Below are positions 1 to 11,465 of a stretch of DNA of 64,000 nucleotides, in pieces. The stretch is taken from assembly GCF_019320115.1 (NCBI RefSeq), contig NC_089597.1:122537485-122601484 (forward strand), written 5' to 3'. The notes under the pieces are model-generated. The model made no database searches and was not told where the DNA came from. It saw only the letters and a program-made list of their open reading frames with translations. Position 1 is the stretch's first letter. Every line of letters begins with the position of its first letter. Source of the stretch: Miscanthus floridulus. Taxonomy: Eukaryota > Streptophyta > Magnoliopsida > Poales > Poaceae. Position numbers and translations under genes: made by a program.

Positions 1-577
1 GTGACGATGAGACATGCTCTATGCGCTAATCTGTAATGGAATGAATAAAAGTAAATGAAAGTGAAAGATGGAAAGAGATCAAGGGGGAGATTGTTAGATA
101 TGATCTCTAACCTAACTGGACCCAACGGCCCAGTTGGGCCTTTGATTCGCGCCTGATCGGGGGCGCGCAGCCCACCATGGCTGGAGGGCCCCTATCACCC
201 TGCGCTATATAAAGAGGTGGGGGCCGGCGGCTCTAACTACGAGGTTGACCTGAGCCGAGCTCCCCATCGACACTCAAACCCTAATCCGATCAAGAGGGGA
301 GCAGCCAGTGACGGGAAGTCACCAGCCGCGCCGCCCCGCTCTGACGACGGCAACTACACCGACATCTTCCCCGACCATCGCTGCCCGTGCGCAGACCGCA
401 TCGACGAACCTGATGGAGGCCACTGGATCTTCCACCCCTGCGGTTTCAGGTTCGAACCCTTATCTCTCTATCTCTCTGTCTCCATCTCTCTGTCTAGATG
501 TACTAGGGCTTGTTTGGATCAACTGGTTACCTAGAAGGCCCTCGGTTCTACCCTAGATCGATCCTATAGTCATTACA
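1..577 (+). mobile_element. 3' end of a Ty1-copia-like LTR retrotransposon (polypurine tract plus 3' LTR)
   Basis: A purine-rich tract (AAGGGGGAGA, 81-90) sits just before TGTTAGATATGATCTC, which is the usual layout of a polypurine tract followed by a 3' LTR. The LTR runs from about 92 to about 577 (ending CATTACA) and contains a TATATAAAG box and a CT-rich run at about 462-495. Bases 1-80 are non-coding internal tail. The rest of the element lies outside the window, so the TSD cannot be tested and the right boundary is approximate. Sequence after 577 resembles the NLR 3' flank seen near 49830, so the element probably inserted into an NLR-derived region. Confidence 0.7.
206..213 (+). promoter_or_regulatory. 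TATA box inside the copia 3' LTR
   Basis: TATATAAAG lies in the middle of the LTR at a typical U3/R position. Transcription from it would read rightward into the NLR-derived flank. Confidence 0.5.
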
Positions 578-1560
578 AAAACAGTACTGATTTATGTTAC
601 TCTGTATCTCTGCCTAATTTTATGCGCAGGAAGAGTTGAGAAGCCGACAAGTTCTTGCTGATCCCGATTCGTGGCAGGACGCCTTACGCCAGCGATGCAG
701 GAGCTCTCGGCTAAGAGCACACGCTTCCTGTGGTGTCGCTATTGTGTTTTTACCCACATGGTTGGTTGGTCCTACGGGCACCATGCTTATATGTTTGTGG
801 TCGTGACAATGGCAGTAGCAGTTCATCGTCTAAATAATAAGGTGGACTGGATAGAAAGTGGCTTGAAGTTGGCATTGCTTGTTTGTAACATTTTGCTACT
901 CTTATTGGTTAGCTTCTCGCGACCTGGTGCATGCATTTATTTGGGTCAAATAATGGGCCTCAGGGCCCCCAATGAAACTTAAAATGTAAGAAGTGCAATG
1001 GACTGGGTCCACATACATACAAGGAGGAAACTAGGCCTGCCAGCTCCTTCTTCCTCGGTTACTGTTGTGCTGTGTCGCTGCTCCCAACCTTGGCTGCTTC
1101 CTTTAATTTGTCCCTCCGAGCTCCCATGACGGCAAATTGATGATTGCTCGAGAGACTCTTCTAGCTAGGAAGAGGAAGATGCATGTATGAAAGCACTGCT
1201 TATGATCATTCAGTGGCAGGGTTCCATCAACTGCTATCTCAGAACGAAGCGCACTGGATAGTGGATACATCGTAGCAAGCGGCGGCAGCGAGCGCCACTC
1301 CAACTACTACTACACCGCCACGCGCGGGCGCAGGCCGTCCAACACCTCGATCGGGCACGGCAGTGGCTTGGTCGACGAGCAATCGATCTCAACATGTGGC
1401 TTGGTGTCTTCGGCTGGTTCGTCCGTCCGCGGTACCGAGCACGTTCACCGCGGCGTCGTTGGCTATCGCACAGGGCCACTGGCCACTGGCCACATGCCCA
1501 CATCCTGAATCGTGCGTTGGCCAAACAGTAATACTACACGTCTTACGTCCACACGAGTAA
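578..1560. repeat. Degenerate NLR 3'-flank and promoter-like repeat; no gene seen
   Basis: Bases 600-840 (GCAGGAAGAGTTGAGAAGCC onward) match the flank downstream of the NLR-D pseudogene at about 49845-50070. Bases 1195-1290 (GCAGGGTTCCATCAACTGC onward) match 4690-4760 and, more loosely, 20285-20345. The short open frames have no recognisable domain. This is leftover NLR unit sequence rather than an independent gene. Confidence 0.6.
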
Positions 1561-1959
1561 ATCGTCGGACGCTCTGCAGGCCCACTGTCTCGTTACTTAC
1601 GCTTTTACCCCGTCGCCGCTCGCTTTGCCCGCGAGTTTAATAAAAAAATCCACCCATCCTCATCCCTTCCGCTTCCTCCTCCCCTGTCGCCGTGCCTTGC
1701 GGCCGTCCCATCCTGGGCGCGGACATGCACTCCCCTCGCTGCTGCCGCGCGCTGGTGCTGGTGGTGCTTGCTCCGCCCGTCGCGCGCGCCGCCCGCCCGC
1801 CTGACCCAAGCCCAGTGCTGGTGACGCTGGTGGTGATGGTGCTCGCTTGCGCCGCTGGTGCTGGATGGTAGTGGTGCTCGCGCGCCACCAATCGCCGCCG
1901 GCTCCCACCCCGATGGTCGGAATTGATCGGCACAGGCGCTCCCCCTCCCGTATATTGCA
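1561..1959. other. GC-rich sequence without a recognisable gene
   Basis: GC-rich, low-complexity sequence with CTGGTG- and CGCGC-type runs. Open frames on both strands are rich in Arg, Ala, Pro and His and look compositional. It may be the left part of the same unidentified repeat that continues in the next block. Confidence 0.4.
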
Positions 1960-2345
1960 AATATATGTTTCAAGTGTTTCAGACGTTTCAGAGGTATGTT
2001 GCAGTTGTTTCATATGGATGTTGCAAAAGTAGATCGGCGGATGTTGCATATGTTGCAAGTGTTTTAGAGACATGTCGCAAGAGTTTGTTCAAAATGTTTC
2101 ATCTATTCCAAACATATGTTGAAAGCGTTTTCATCTGGATGTTGCATATGTTTCAGACATATGTTGCAATAATATGTTCTAAATGTTTCATCTGTTCCAG
2201 TCTTCCGTTGCAGTAAGTGTTTTCTTGTTGCAACTTGCAAGTGTTTTATCTGAATGTTGCATATGTTTTCGCACATATGTTGGAAGTGTATTTTCTAGAT
2301 GTTTCATCAGTTTCAAACGTATGTTTTATTCAAGTGTTTCATGTT
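1960..2345. repeat. Block of degenerate short repeats (TGTTGCA / TGTTTCA)
   Basis: TATGTTGCA, TGTTTCA and AAGTGTTT recur every 10-30 bases across about 385 bp (for example ATGTTTCAAGTGTTTCAGACG and GGATGTTGCATATGTTTCAG). The order is imperfect, so it is not a clean tandem array. Similar degenerate blocks occur in subterminal regions of grass DNA transposons, but I could not find matching terminal inverted repeats and do not assign a family. Confidence 0.6.
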
Positions 2346-2930
2346 GCACGTGTTTCATGTTGTTCGGAGAGTCAGGGGCACGGGGGAGTGATGGTGGCAC
2401 GGCACGGGCGACGGAAATGGGGCACGGCGAGCCGGTGGCCGGCGGACGTGGCGCGCAGCGTGTTGGGGGCCGGCGGTCGGAGGCATGATGGGGCGGGGTG
2501 TGCCTGCGGGGCGTGGCGACGGATGGGGGCGGGGTGCGCGGATGGGGGCGGGTCAAGTCGAGGCGGACGGGGCATATTGCGAGTCGTATGGACGCGACGA
2601 TGGTGCGATGCGCATACTGGCAGGGTGAATTAGTGGACGGAGGGCAGACTGTGCAGGTACGCGCAAGAATCGGCCGTCCGACGGAATCCTATCCCTTCGG
2701 ATGTCCGGGCGCTAGCACATCCCTTGGCTAAAAGAGCATGCTGCGATACAGTGAGCTCTGAGATAAGCATACACACTTCCTGTGGTATCCCTGCAATAAC
2801 AGCGAGTAGGTGGATCATCTGCTCCGTGTCATGGCCATCGCCCGCGATGCAAGCTTCTATGGAGCTTGATGCTTGAGCTGCTGGGGTTCATTAATTAACA
2901 ATTGAGACAAAGCACACGCTAACGCGTCTC
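2346..2930. other. GC-rich block followed by NLR-flank remnant; no gene
   Basis: Bases 2370-2725 are very GC-rich and end in GGATGTCCGGGCGCTAGCAC, which may be the other half of the transposon carrying the short-repeat block. From about 2745 the sequence (GTGAGCTCTGAGATAAGCAT) again resembles the NLR 3' flank at 49918-49960. No coding sequence is supported. Confidence 0.4.
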
Positions 2931-3963
2931 AGATGCCAAAGCAGCGAATTATAGTGTGGAATTCTCAAAGAGCTCGCCTTTTTCCCCACTGTCGTGGTGG
3001 AAAGGCACACCAACTCGTTCATTTTACTGCACGAAAGATGCACCACTAACTCCGGGCGGCTGATGTCGATCGTTACTCTCACCACCTACGCGGAAAACAA
3101 AGACGACCTCTGCCCTCAAGTCGTCTAGGTTGGTTTGCCTGATCATGCGAGGTGCTGGATGTGCTCCGTCTCATGGCCGTTGATCCGCGATGCAAGTTTT
3201 CTTGCTGGCTAAAAAAAAAGCTTTGATGGAACGAATGCTTGGGCAGGTGAGGTTCTTTAATTAACAATTCAGACAAAGCACGCGCTGACGCGTCGAGATG
3301 CCAAAGCCGCGAATTATCGTGCAGACTTTTGAAACAGCTCGTCTTTCCCCCATTGTCGTGGTGGAAAGGCGCACCACCTCGTACATTTTACTGCACGTAC
3401 GGAAAGATGCATCACTAACTCGATCGGTCAGCTGAAGTCGACCATTATCGCTAGCTCTCACCACCTACTACTCCGAAAACAAAGACGACCTCAAGTCGTC
3501 TCTTGCATTGCCCGGCATTTCAATCCTCGACGCCGGCAGGGAGAACGGAGAAGAAGCAAGAATTGCATCTCTCCTCAGACCGCTTAGGGGATCAGTGACT
3601 ACTACTGCGCTCTCAGTCGCCGTTTCCCTGGTTTGTGCGTCGTTACAGTTCAATCTTGATATCCTTTTTTGTTCAGAGAACCTAACCTTAACTAGAAGGC
3701 TGCTTCTTCGTGGCTTGCCTGTATGATGTTTCTGCATTCAACTCTCAGTTCCCTTCACTGTCAAGCATGTGACTCAAAAGGCAAGGAGCACATCACGAAT
3801 ATGACGTGAACTGCGTCTCCATGCTACTCTCCTCATCTAAACTAGAAGACATGGCACCCCTAGTAGTTCCATACTACTACTAGTTCTTTGCTACAATCTG
3901 CTGCAAATAGGCCCCGTATTCTTCTTCAATAAATCAAGCTACAAGTAGCATTTAATCTTCCAT
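2931..3963 (+). repeat. Duplicated NLR leader/promoter block, copy 1 (partner 61127-62158)
   Basis: AGATGCCAAAGCAGCGAATT through to CATTTAATCTTCCAT is repeated with few differences at 61127-62158. It contains the non-coding leader exon typical of the cluster (about 3480-3639, CAAAGACGACCTCAAGTCG) followed by a donor-like CCCTG/GTTTGTGCG and the start of the 5'UTR intron. An internal, more diverged repeat is visible at 2900-3060 versus 3265-3425. It has no NLR coding exon directly attached. Confidence 0.75.
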
Positions 3964-4131
3964 ATATACTCTGTTTTGTTTCTGCGACTATCCAAGCATG
4001 AAACCTTGTTTTGCATCGATGAGTTCCGCAGAACAAAATACATATCTGTGTAAGTGTAAAAGCCTGATGGATGTTTTTCTTTTGCTTTCAGTGGCTAGAT
4101 TGCCGGACACTCTGATATGGCTGAGACTACT
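3964..4131 (+). pseudogene. NLR start fragment 1 (5'UTR intron end, acceptor and first codons)
   Basis: Bases 3990-4116 match the end of the NLR 5'UTR intron, including the acceptor TTGCTTTCAG/TGGCTAG and the 24-bp 5'UTR stretch before ATG. The ATG at 4117 opens ATGGCTGAG as in NLR-A. The NLR sequence then stops and continues into another leader block (ACTCGGCCGGCAGAAG). Only about three codons survive, so it cannot make an NLR. Confidence 0.7.
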
Positions 4132-4179
4132 CCACTGACTCGGCCGGCAGAAGTTTGTCATCACTCGTGCCATCTACTC

Positions 4180-4680
4180 TGAAAACAAAGACGATGGCCT
4201 TGTAGTCAAGTCGTCTGTTGCCTGGCATTTCGATCCTCACCTCACGGCCCAGGAAAGGAGAAGCAGCAAGAACTGCGTTTCCTCAGACCGCTCAGAAGAG
4301 TACTACTGCTGCAGCTCTCAATCGCCAATTCTCTGGTATGTGCATTATTAGAGCTCAACCTTGATATTCTGTTAATCTTTTTTGTTCCAGACAATCCAAC
4401 GTTAACCAGGACGTTGCTTCGTGGCTCGCTTGTTTGATATTTCTGCAATCAGTTCAGATCCCTTCCCAGACAGGCATGTGTAGTACTTAATCTTCTATAC
4501 ATAATCTGTTTTCTTTCTAAATATGCAAGCATGAAACTTTGTTTTGCATTTATGAGTTCCACAAAACAAAATACGAGTCTGTGTAAGTGTAACAACACGA
4601 TAGATGTTTTTTTTGCTTTGCAGTGGCTAGCTAGACTGCCGGACACTCAACATGGCTGAGGTTACTTTATCACACTTCTA
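4180..4680 (+). pseudogene. NLR leader and start fragment 2
   Basis: A second leader copy (4185-4340, then donor-like CTCTG/GTATGTGC) is followed by a shortened 5'UTR intron ending TTTTGCTTTGCAG/TGGCTAG and an ATG at 4652. The reading begins ATGGCTGAGGTTACTTTATCACAC, as in NLR genes, and then diverges after about 27 bases. It is a truncated copy of the same 5' gene end. Confidence 0.7.
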
Positions 4681-4807
4681 TGAAGACGTATGAAAGTTGC
4701 AGGGTTCCATCAACTGCTATCTCAGAACGAAGCAAGTGCACAACTGGATACATCGGAGTAGGACGCGGGGGCAGCGCCACTCCAACACCGGCAGCCTAGC
4801 TAGGTGC

Positions 4808-5576
4808 GAGTCGCTCAGAAGCACAAGTCCGGCTGGTCGGTGGGCACGTTGATCGCGGCGTCGTTGGCTATTAAGTATTCTATCCGGTTGTCAGCTAAAC
4901 TAACGCTGTTATTGCACGAAGACAAGACATATGCTTGCCGGCCTCAGTGTTGCTGGATCTGACATGTTTAAACCAAACTAATGTCATCCTTCCCTCCGGA
5001 TTCCAAGGGGTGTCACACGCTGAACTCGGTTGGTGTGGTCTGTACATCAGCACTTCCACTACTGAAATCTGAAGGTTAAGTTGTTCAGGCATTCATCCCT
5101 GCTCAGTCAGAATCTCATTTCCTCTCCTGATGCGTGGTTTCATGACAACTAATTAATCGCCCTTGCTCTTCAATCTTCATCTTGTGTGTATGAAGCAGGA
5201 CTAGAACTCCGTTAGCTAAGGCAGATCTATGTTATGGATCTCCCTTTTTAACTCTGGATCACAGTTGACTCGTCCGGCAGAAAACAAAGACGACCTCAAG
5301 TCTTTGCTTGCCTGCCATTTCAATCCTCATCTCCGGCAAGGAGAAGAACCTTTCCTCAGACCGCCCATGGGAGGACTACTACCGCGCTTTAAATCGCCAG
5401 GTTCCTGGTACGTGCGTTACAGTATAACCATCATTTTCCTTTTTGTTTCTGGCAACCAAACCTTAATTACAACGTTGGATTCGTGCCTTGCTTGCCTGAT
5501 GTTTCTGCAATCAAGTCAGTTCCATTATTCCCTGTGGCATGTTTTGACACAGAAGACATGGAGCTACCACGAATAT
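4808..5576 (+). repeat. NLR-A 5' flank and leader exon (partner 51119-51890)
   Basis: This stretch is almost identical to the sequence upstream of NLR-C. It includes the leader exon (about 5280-5407) and the splice donor TTCCTG/GTACGTGCG at 5407/5408. The matching acceptor for NLR-A is at 16770, so 5408-16770 is the inferred 5'UTR intron, enlarged by the Tat element. The promoter itself is not clearly identifiable. Confidence 0.7.
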
Positions 5577-6524
5577 TGTTGTAACATGGCTTTGGCGGGT
5601 GGCGAAGGCCCCCGGCAGCGGGGTGTCGCCAAGACGTCTTCGAGCGTCTTGGGGCGGAGACCCGGCGCTGACTAGGAAATTTCCCGACCATGCTCGAGGG
5701 GTCATCGCGGACTCCGCCAAGGCCAGGCACGCATCCCGCCGACCGCTCAGGCGGGCGTCTCCGGTATTACGGGCGGAGGCAGCCTTATCTCTAAACTAAT
5801 CAAACAAACGATCTTGCCTAAGTGTGCGCAAGTACTCAAGCGCGGACACTCGCGGTCCGCGCAAGCGCGCCAGCATGGCCCCTGCGCGGCCGGGCGGAGA
5901 CCTACGGATGATGTCTCCGCCCGGACCGGCGGGGACTCTCCAAGGCGACGGCGCACCCCTGAGGGCGGAGGCCAGCGGCCGGGCGGAGACCTGCGGGTGA
6001 TGCCTCCACCCGGACCGGCGAAGATTCTCCAAGGCAACGGCGCGCCCCTGAACGCGGAGGCCTGCGGCGAGAACCATGGCCCCCGCGCGGCCGGGCGGAG
6101 ACCCGCCGAGGGAGCGGCGCGCCGTGGGAGATGAAGGCCAGCTCCGGGGACCCAGGCCTTTGGGCCGAAGACCAAGCTACAGTGGGCCGACTGCTCATGG
6201 AAGCCCATTACTTGGAGACGGTATGGCAGGACTGCCCCACGAACAAGAGGCTAGCGGCAGAATATTCCAGGAATGTACTGTAGCAGTTGAAGGGCATTGT
6301 AATAAATTCTGTTATGTGGTAGTCGAGTCCTATAAATAGGGGACACTTGTAACCATGGAGGTTGGTGGGTGAACGAGTTAATGAAACCATAGTTTTCTGC
6401 GTCATTCCCTTACTCACCACTATCCCCCCTGTCGTTCGTATCCCGAGCCTCCGCCCGAGGCCGATCGTCAGACGGACGGAGGCCTCGGTCTCCGCCACAC
6501 GGATTGAAACCGCTAGTTTCAACA
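5577..6524 (+). repeat. 5' LTR of the Tat element
   Basis: 948 bp from TGTTGTAACATGG to GCTAGTTTCAACA. It carries a TATAAATAG box at 6331 and many GGCGGAGAC-type GC-rich repeats. The partner LTR is at 15442-16423, where an extra 34-bp tandem segment is present near 15967-16001. Confidence 0.9.
6331..6338 (+). promoter_or_regulatory. TATA box in the 5' LTR of the Tat element
   Basis: TATAAATA followed by GGGGACACTTG, placed to start the element's genomic RNA. The identical motif in the 3' LTR is at 16230. Confidence 0.6.
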
Positions 6525-6540
6525 TTGGCGCCCACCGTGG
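6525..6540 (+). other. Primer binding site of the Tat element
   Basis: TTGGCGCCCACCGTGG follows the 5' LTR directly. TGGCGCCCACCGTGG-type sites are typical of plant gypsy elements; the exact tRNA was not checked. Confidence 0.7.
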
Positions 6541-6561
6541 TTGAGCCAAGGCAAACCAACG

Positions 6562-7041
6562 ATGGCAGGGAAAAGAAAGACCACCACCACAGCAGCAGCG
6601 ACCACAGGTCAGCGAGGAAGGCCTAGGCGCAACATTCGTAGCGCCTACGCAACCTCGCCAGCGGAGGATGACACCAGAGCAGACGCCCAGGGTCAACCAC
6701 CGGAACCCCAAGACCAAGAGATTCAAGATCCGGAGGCCCAACCAAACTCAGCCACAGCACCCGAGCAAGAACTGCAACAGCTGCAAGCACAGTTGCAAAG
6801 AGCACAACAAGAGAGGGACAGAATGGCAGCAGCATTCGCAGCTAATCAGCAAGCTATTCAAGCGTCAGCACAAGCAGCAGAAATAAGGCAGCAGTTGGCA
6901 GTCCTACATGCTGAGATGCTAAGTATGCAGCATGCAGTACCAGCAACAACCTCCGTAATCCCAGCCTCCGCAGCAACACCAACTGCAGCCATGCTTCAAG
7001 GTTCTACGCCAGTGATCAACCAGCCGACGATGCCATCTTAA
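6562..7041 (+). CDS. Truncated gag N-terminal region of the Tat element
   Basis: The frame starts MAGKRKTTTT and continues about 160 codons to a TAA. It is rich in Gln, Ala, Pro and Glu, with a Gln-rich stretch (LQQLQAQLQRAQQERDRM) predicted by eye to be coiled coil, which is common in gag N-termini of this lineage. After the stop a short gag-like segment ([13 protein letters not shown], about 7134-7172) runs straight into the end of reverse transcriptase. The rest of gag and the protease are therefore missing. Confidence 0.65.
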   Translation: MAGKRKTTTTAAATTGQRGRPRRNIRSAYATSPAEDDTRADAQGQPPEPQDQEIQDPEAQPNSATAPEQELQQLQAQLQRAQQERDRMAAAFAANQQAIQASAQAAEIRQQLAVLHAEMLSMQHAVPATTSVIPASAATPTAAMLQGSTPVINQPTMPS

Positions 7042-7172
7042 GTGATGCGGAGGCCTATCGATCCCAAGTCCCCACTATTTGAAGGCATACAATAGTCGCC
7101 ATGGCCAACATCGTACAAGTCAATCACACTACCCAAGTTCAACGGAAAGACTGACCCAGAGAAATGTATATT

Positions 7173-9601
7173 CGGAGTCACAAAAGGGAAGATGCTCGGT
7201 TATATCATAAGCAGCGAAGGCATCAAAGCGAACCCGGACAAAACCAGAGCAATAATGGCAATGGCAGAGCCCAAAAACAAGAAGGAAGTACAAAAGCTAA
7301 CGAGAAGAATAGCAGCGCTCAATAGATTCATCTCAAAATCAGCAGAACACAGCCTACCCTTCTTCCAAGCCCTGAGGGGCGGAGACAACTTCGAATGGGG
7401 GCCCAAGCAGTCGGAGGCATTTCATAACTTGAAAGAGTATCTGGCAAACTCACTGATGGTCTCCGTCCCAGAATCGGATAGCCACCTATTGCTGCATGTG
7501 GCGGCCTCCGACCATGCAGTTAGCGCAGTTTTAGTCCACGAGCTGGAAAAAGAATTAGGCAAAACTCAAAAACCAGTTTATTTCATCTCAGAAGCACTGT
7601 CCGGAGCCAAGCTAAACTATACAGAGGTAGAAAAAGTCGCCTACGCAGTGCTGATGGCATCAAGAAAACTAAAGCATTACTTCCAAGCCCACGAAATCTC
7701 AGTTCCAACATCTCTGCCACTACCAGACTTGCTCAGAAACAAAGAAGCCTCCGGCAGAATAGGCAAATGGGCTACAGAGCTATCACAGTTTGGAATCTCA
7801 TATGTCCCCAGAACAGCAATCAAATCACAAGCATTAGCTGATTTTGTAGCAGATTGGACACCTCCGACAGAGCCCAAGACGCAACCAATAGCTCAAGGCT
7901 GGATAGCATTCACGGATGGAGCCTGGGGCCAAGCCGGAGCAGGAGCCTCCGCCGTCCTAACGGCACCCTCCGTCAGACTGAAATACGCAGCAAGGCTAGA
8001 GTTCAAATCAACAAACAACATAGCAGAATACGAAGGCCTGATCCTAGCGCTGAGCAAAGCAAAGGCCCTAGGGGCAAAAACATTGACAGTCAAAATAGAT
8101 TCTCAAGTGGTCACTGGCCAAGTAGAGAAAGAATACACAGCAAGAGAGCCAGAACTCATCAAATACCTATCCGTTGTCAGAAATTTGGAGCGGAGATTCG
8201 AGGATTTCACCCTAAAGCACATCCCAAGATCAGAAAATGCAGAGGCAGATGAATTGGCAAAGGCTGCGGCAAACAACCTGCCACTGCCTCCAAACACTTT
8301 TTACCAGATCTTGAAGTCTCCGGCAACTGCGGAGACATCCAAGGCACTAAAACCCATACTACACCTACAAAATGAAGATTGGAGAAAGGTGATAACAGAA
8401 TTCCTAGAAGGCAAAACAATCGAAGAAGATGAAGCAAAAGCAGCAAGAATACAGGCCAGGGCAAGAAATTACACAATCGTAAATGGCGTACTGTACAAGA
8501 AAGGAGTAGTCCAGCCTCTCCTCAAATGCATATCGCAGAGCGAAGGCATAGAATTGCTTCAAGAAATACACTCAGGAATTTGCGGGTCGCACATCGGCTC
8601 TAGAGCTTTATCAGCAAAGGCAATAAGGCAAGGTTTTTATTGGCCAACACACATACAAGACATAGAGCAGACAGTCAGAACATGCAAAGCATGCCAAACA
8701 TTCTCTCTAGGACAGTCAAAACCATCGTCGGAGACCCCAGCTTATACCTCCGATATGGCCGTTGCAAAGATGGGGGATGGACCTGGTCGGCCCATTACCT
8801 CCATCCCAAGGAGGAAACAGATTCGCAGTAGTGGCAGTGGAATATTTCACAAGATGGATAGAGGCAAAGCTGTTGGCGAAGATAACCTCAGAAACTATCA
8901 GAAAGTTCTTCTGGCAGAACATCGTTTGCAGATTCGGTGTACCAAGGATCTTGACAGTAGACAATGGAAAACAATTCGATTCAGAGAACTTCAAAGAATT
9001 CTACAAAAGCATCGGGACAAAATTAGCCTTCGCCTCTGTATTCCACCCGGAGTCCAATGGAGCAGTGGAAAGAGCAAATAGAATAGTCTTTTCAGCAATA
9101 TCAAAGACACTGCTGGGCCTACGTAAAGGAAAATGGATAGATGAATTACCTAGAGTTATTTGGTCACACAATACATCCGTCTCAAGAACAACAGGATTCA
9201 CACCATTCAAACTGCTTTATGGAGAAGAGGCCATGATGCCAGAAGAAATAAAGCACGAAAGCCTCCGCACAACAAGTCAGCTGATGTTGCAAGATGAAGA
9301 ATATGCAAAAGAAACAATAGAAGCCACCATACTGGAAGCAGTCGACAACATTGCAAAATATCAGTCCCAAACCAAGAAGTGGAGAGACTCTCAGGTGGTA
9401 AGGAAAGACATAAAACATGGAGACCTCGTACTCAGGAGAAAACCAAACGCACAACTTGTCGGTAAGTTGCAACCGAAATGGGAAGGCCCATACACAGCAA
9501 CGGCAGCAGGCCGACCTGGTTCTTTCCACATGACCGACAGCGAAGGTGTCACGACAACCCACACATGGAATATCGACAGCCTTCGTAGATACTACATCTA
9601 G
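7173..9601 (+). pseudogene. Truncated pol polyprotein: RT end, dual RNase H, integrase
   Basis: The reading opens in the last part of RT ([17 protein letters not shown], the YLG-to-connection region). It then has a retroviral-type RNase H ([16 protein letters not shown] through [18 protein letters not shown]) and a second, cellular-type RNase H (WIAFTDGAW, then [13 protein letters not shown], then KIDSQVV). The integrase zinc region (HSGICGSH ... CKACQTF) precedes a frameshift near 8735, after which the frame reopens as [13 protein letters not shown]. The three acidic residues of the integrase core are present: the D of WGMDLVGP, the D of TVDNGKQF and the E of NGAVERAN. Protease and most of RT, including the YxDD box, are deleted. 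Confidence 0.88.
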
Positions 9602-11465
9602 GCAATGTACCAAAGGGCAACCTCCACAAAATATAAGCGGAGGCCCCTACATGCAATTACCTTAGTTTTTTTCTACTTCATTCAAAACAAAATGTAAAAG
9701 AGCCTGCACTCTTTTCCTCACAGGAGAACTCCAAATGGAGGTGAGGTTTTTAACGAGGCAGGCTCAATGTAAAAATCCTCTACAAGTATAAAGAGGTAAT
9801 TTCCTAAAAGAACGCCACAAAGAACCCAAAACCGAAAGCGGCCAGCTCTGGCGCCGCAATATTCGGTAAACAAAAACCACAGGTCCTTTCAAAGCGCCAG
9901 CCATAGGCAAGGGCAATTTAAAACGACCTCTATGGCCAAAAATCTTCGGCCAAAAAGACCTCCAACCATTGACAAAGACCTGACCGAAGTCAGGCATCAA
10001 GGCAACAACCTCGGTGGAACAGGCCTCCGACCTTAAAAAAACCTAGCGTCAGGGGAAACAAAATTGTGGCGCCAGAACTAGGAAAAAGGTCGCCGCTATC
10101 CGAAATAGGAAAAATAGAAAGTGCCTGACAAAACACTGCCACCACTGCGGCGCCAGGCCTCTTTACTTCAAAGATCTCAAGAAGAACGAATAATTTAGGC
10201 AACATACAGGCCATTAAAGCCAAGATACGTTCCACCTAACAACGTACAAAAATGTTAACGCTCGAAAGCCACCCCCCCCATTATAAAAACAGATTCCCCC
10301 CGTGCCCTTGAGAAACTCAGTCAGCATAAGGCGCAAGAGCGCAAGGGGGGAGCAAGGCATAGTGTAGGCAAAAGCCATAGCAATAGCCATGGAGGCAGGG
10401 TCTCCTTAGATATCCAAATCGGCCGTAGATATTGTACGAAAACTCGTAAAATCGGAGGCTACGGTACACAGTCAGAGACAGTGGGAAAAGAGAGAGGGCC
10501 CATGGCACGGTGATGAACAGCAAAGGCCTATGGGAGTAGGGGGATATCGCACGAAAACTCATAACATCCCCCTGACGCCGGAGACCTAACCTGCCATCTC
10601 CAAAGATCAACCTTGTCCCACGGGTGTGCAGCGTCAGAGACCCACGCCTCCAGACAACTAAAACACCCAGCTAAAGAAATATCTAGAGTCTCCGCCGTCT
10701 GCACAAGCTGCGCCAAACCCCCAGCCGGATCAAACGACGAATCGGCAAACCTCACCAGGCGGACTTCAAGTATGCCTCCGCCGGTCGAAAAGCTGCGGAG
10801 ACTTCCGCCCCGGCCATCAAGCAAACACAGAGAATGAGAAAAAAAAATGGGGAGAAGGTCCTGGCCACCACCTCTGTATCGCGCTCGATCGCCCAAGCAA
10901 AGGACAACGGTGCGCGAGCTCGGGACTAGACGAGATATGTAAACTACCACGACGGGCTCAAGCCACCGCACAAACAATCAAGAAAGTGAACCTGTCTTGC
11001 ATTCCATAAAGCGTCGAGAAACATTCTTACAGGACACCAACTTGAAATAAAATCCTAACTACTGTGGCGGAGGTCCGCGCCAAGCGAGCGCGCGAGTAAA
11101 CCCCACGCGCTCGTCGTCTATGTCAAACCTAACCGACTCAAATACGTCGTGCGCAATGCTGCGGGGGAAGGCCGAACGCCAATACTCCCAAAGCTGTCCG
11201 CTCACGTAAATACCGTCGTTGTAGAGAGTCAAAGGAGCAACGTCATGCGCAGGCTCCCGATTCGGAACCTGTGCAAGGTTAAAATTTTGCACAAAACCAT
11301 TCAGAACAAAATAAACTTTATTCACAAAACCCCAGTTGGACTGCGAGGTACACGCTAGAACAACTAAATGCTACAAAGAGCCTAGACCTCCGGCGCATCA
11401 GCCGCGGCGGAAGTCCCTGGAGCGGAGCTCGCATCAGCGGTGGGTGGGCACGGCGCCTGCGGCCT
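9602..11465. other. Tat element region between pol and the antisense gene; no gene assigned
   Basis: This contains GAGGTTTTTAACGAGGCAGGC (about 9741-9764), a motif I recall from the post-pol region of Tat-type elements. Short open frames on the - strand have no domain I recognise. A run of C followed by TTATAAAAAC at about 10271-10288 could be a weak + strand TATA, but nothing supports a transcript. Confidence 0.45.

Noticed and set aside
2217..2633. 138-codon frame across the short-repeat block
   Set aside because: It crosses from the AT-rich repeat block into the GC-rich block; the sequence is compositional and lacks any recognisable domain.
5747..6208. Pro/Arg-rich frames on both strands of the Tat LTR (again at 15654-16107)
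   Set aside because: They are present in both LTRs, follow GC-rich GGCGGAGAC repeats and have no domain.
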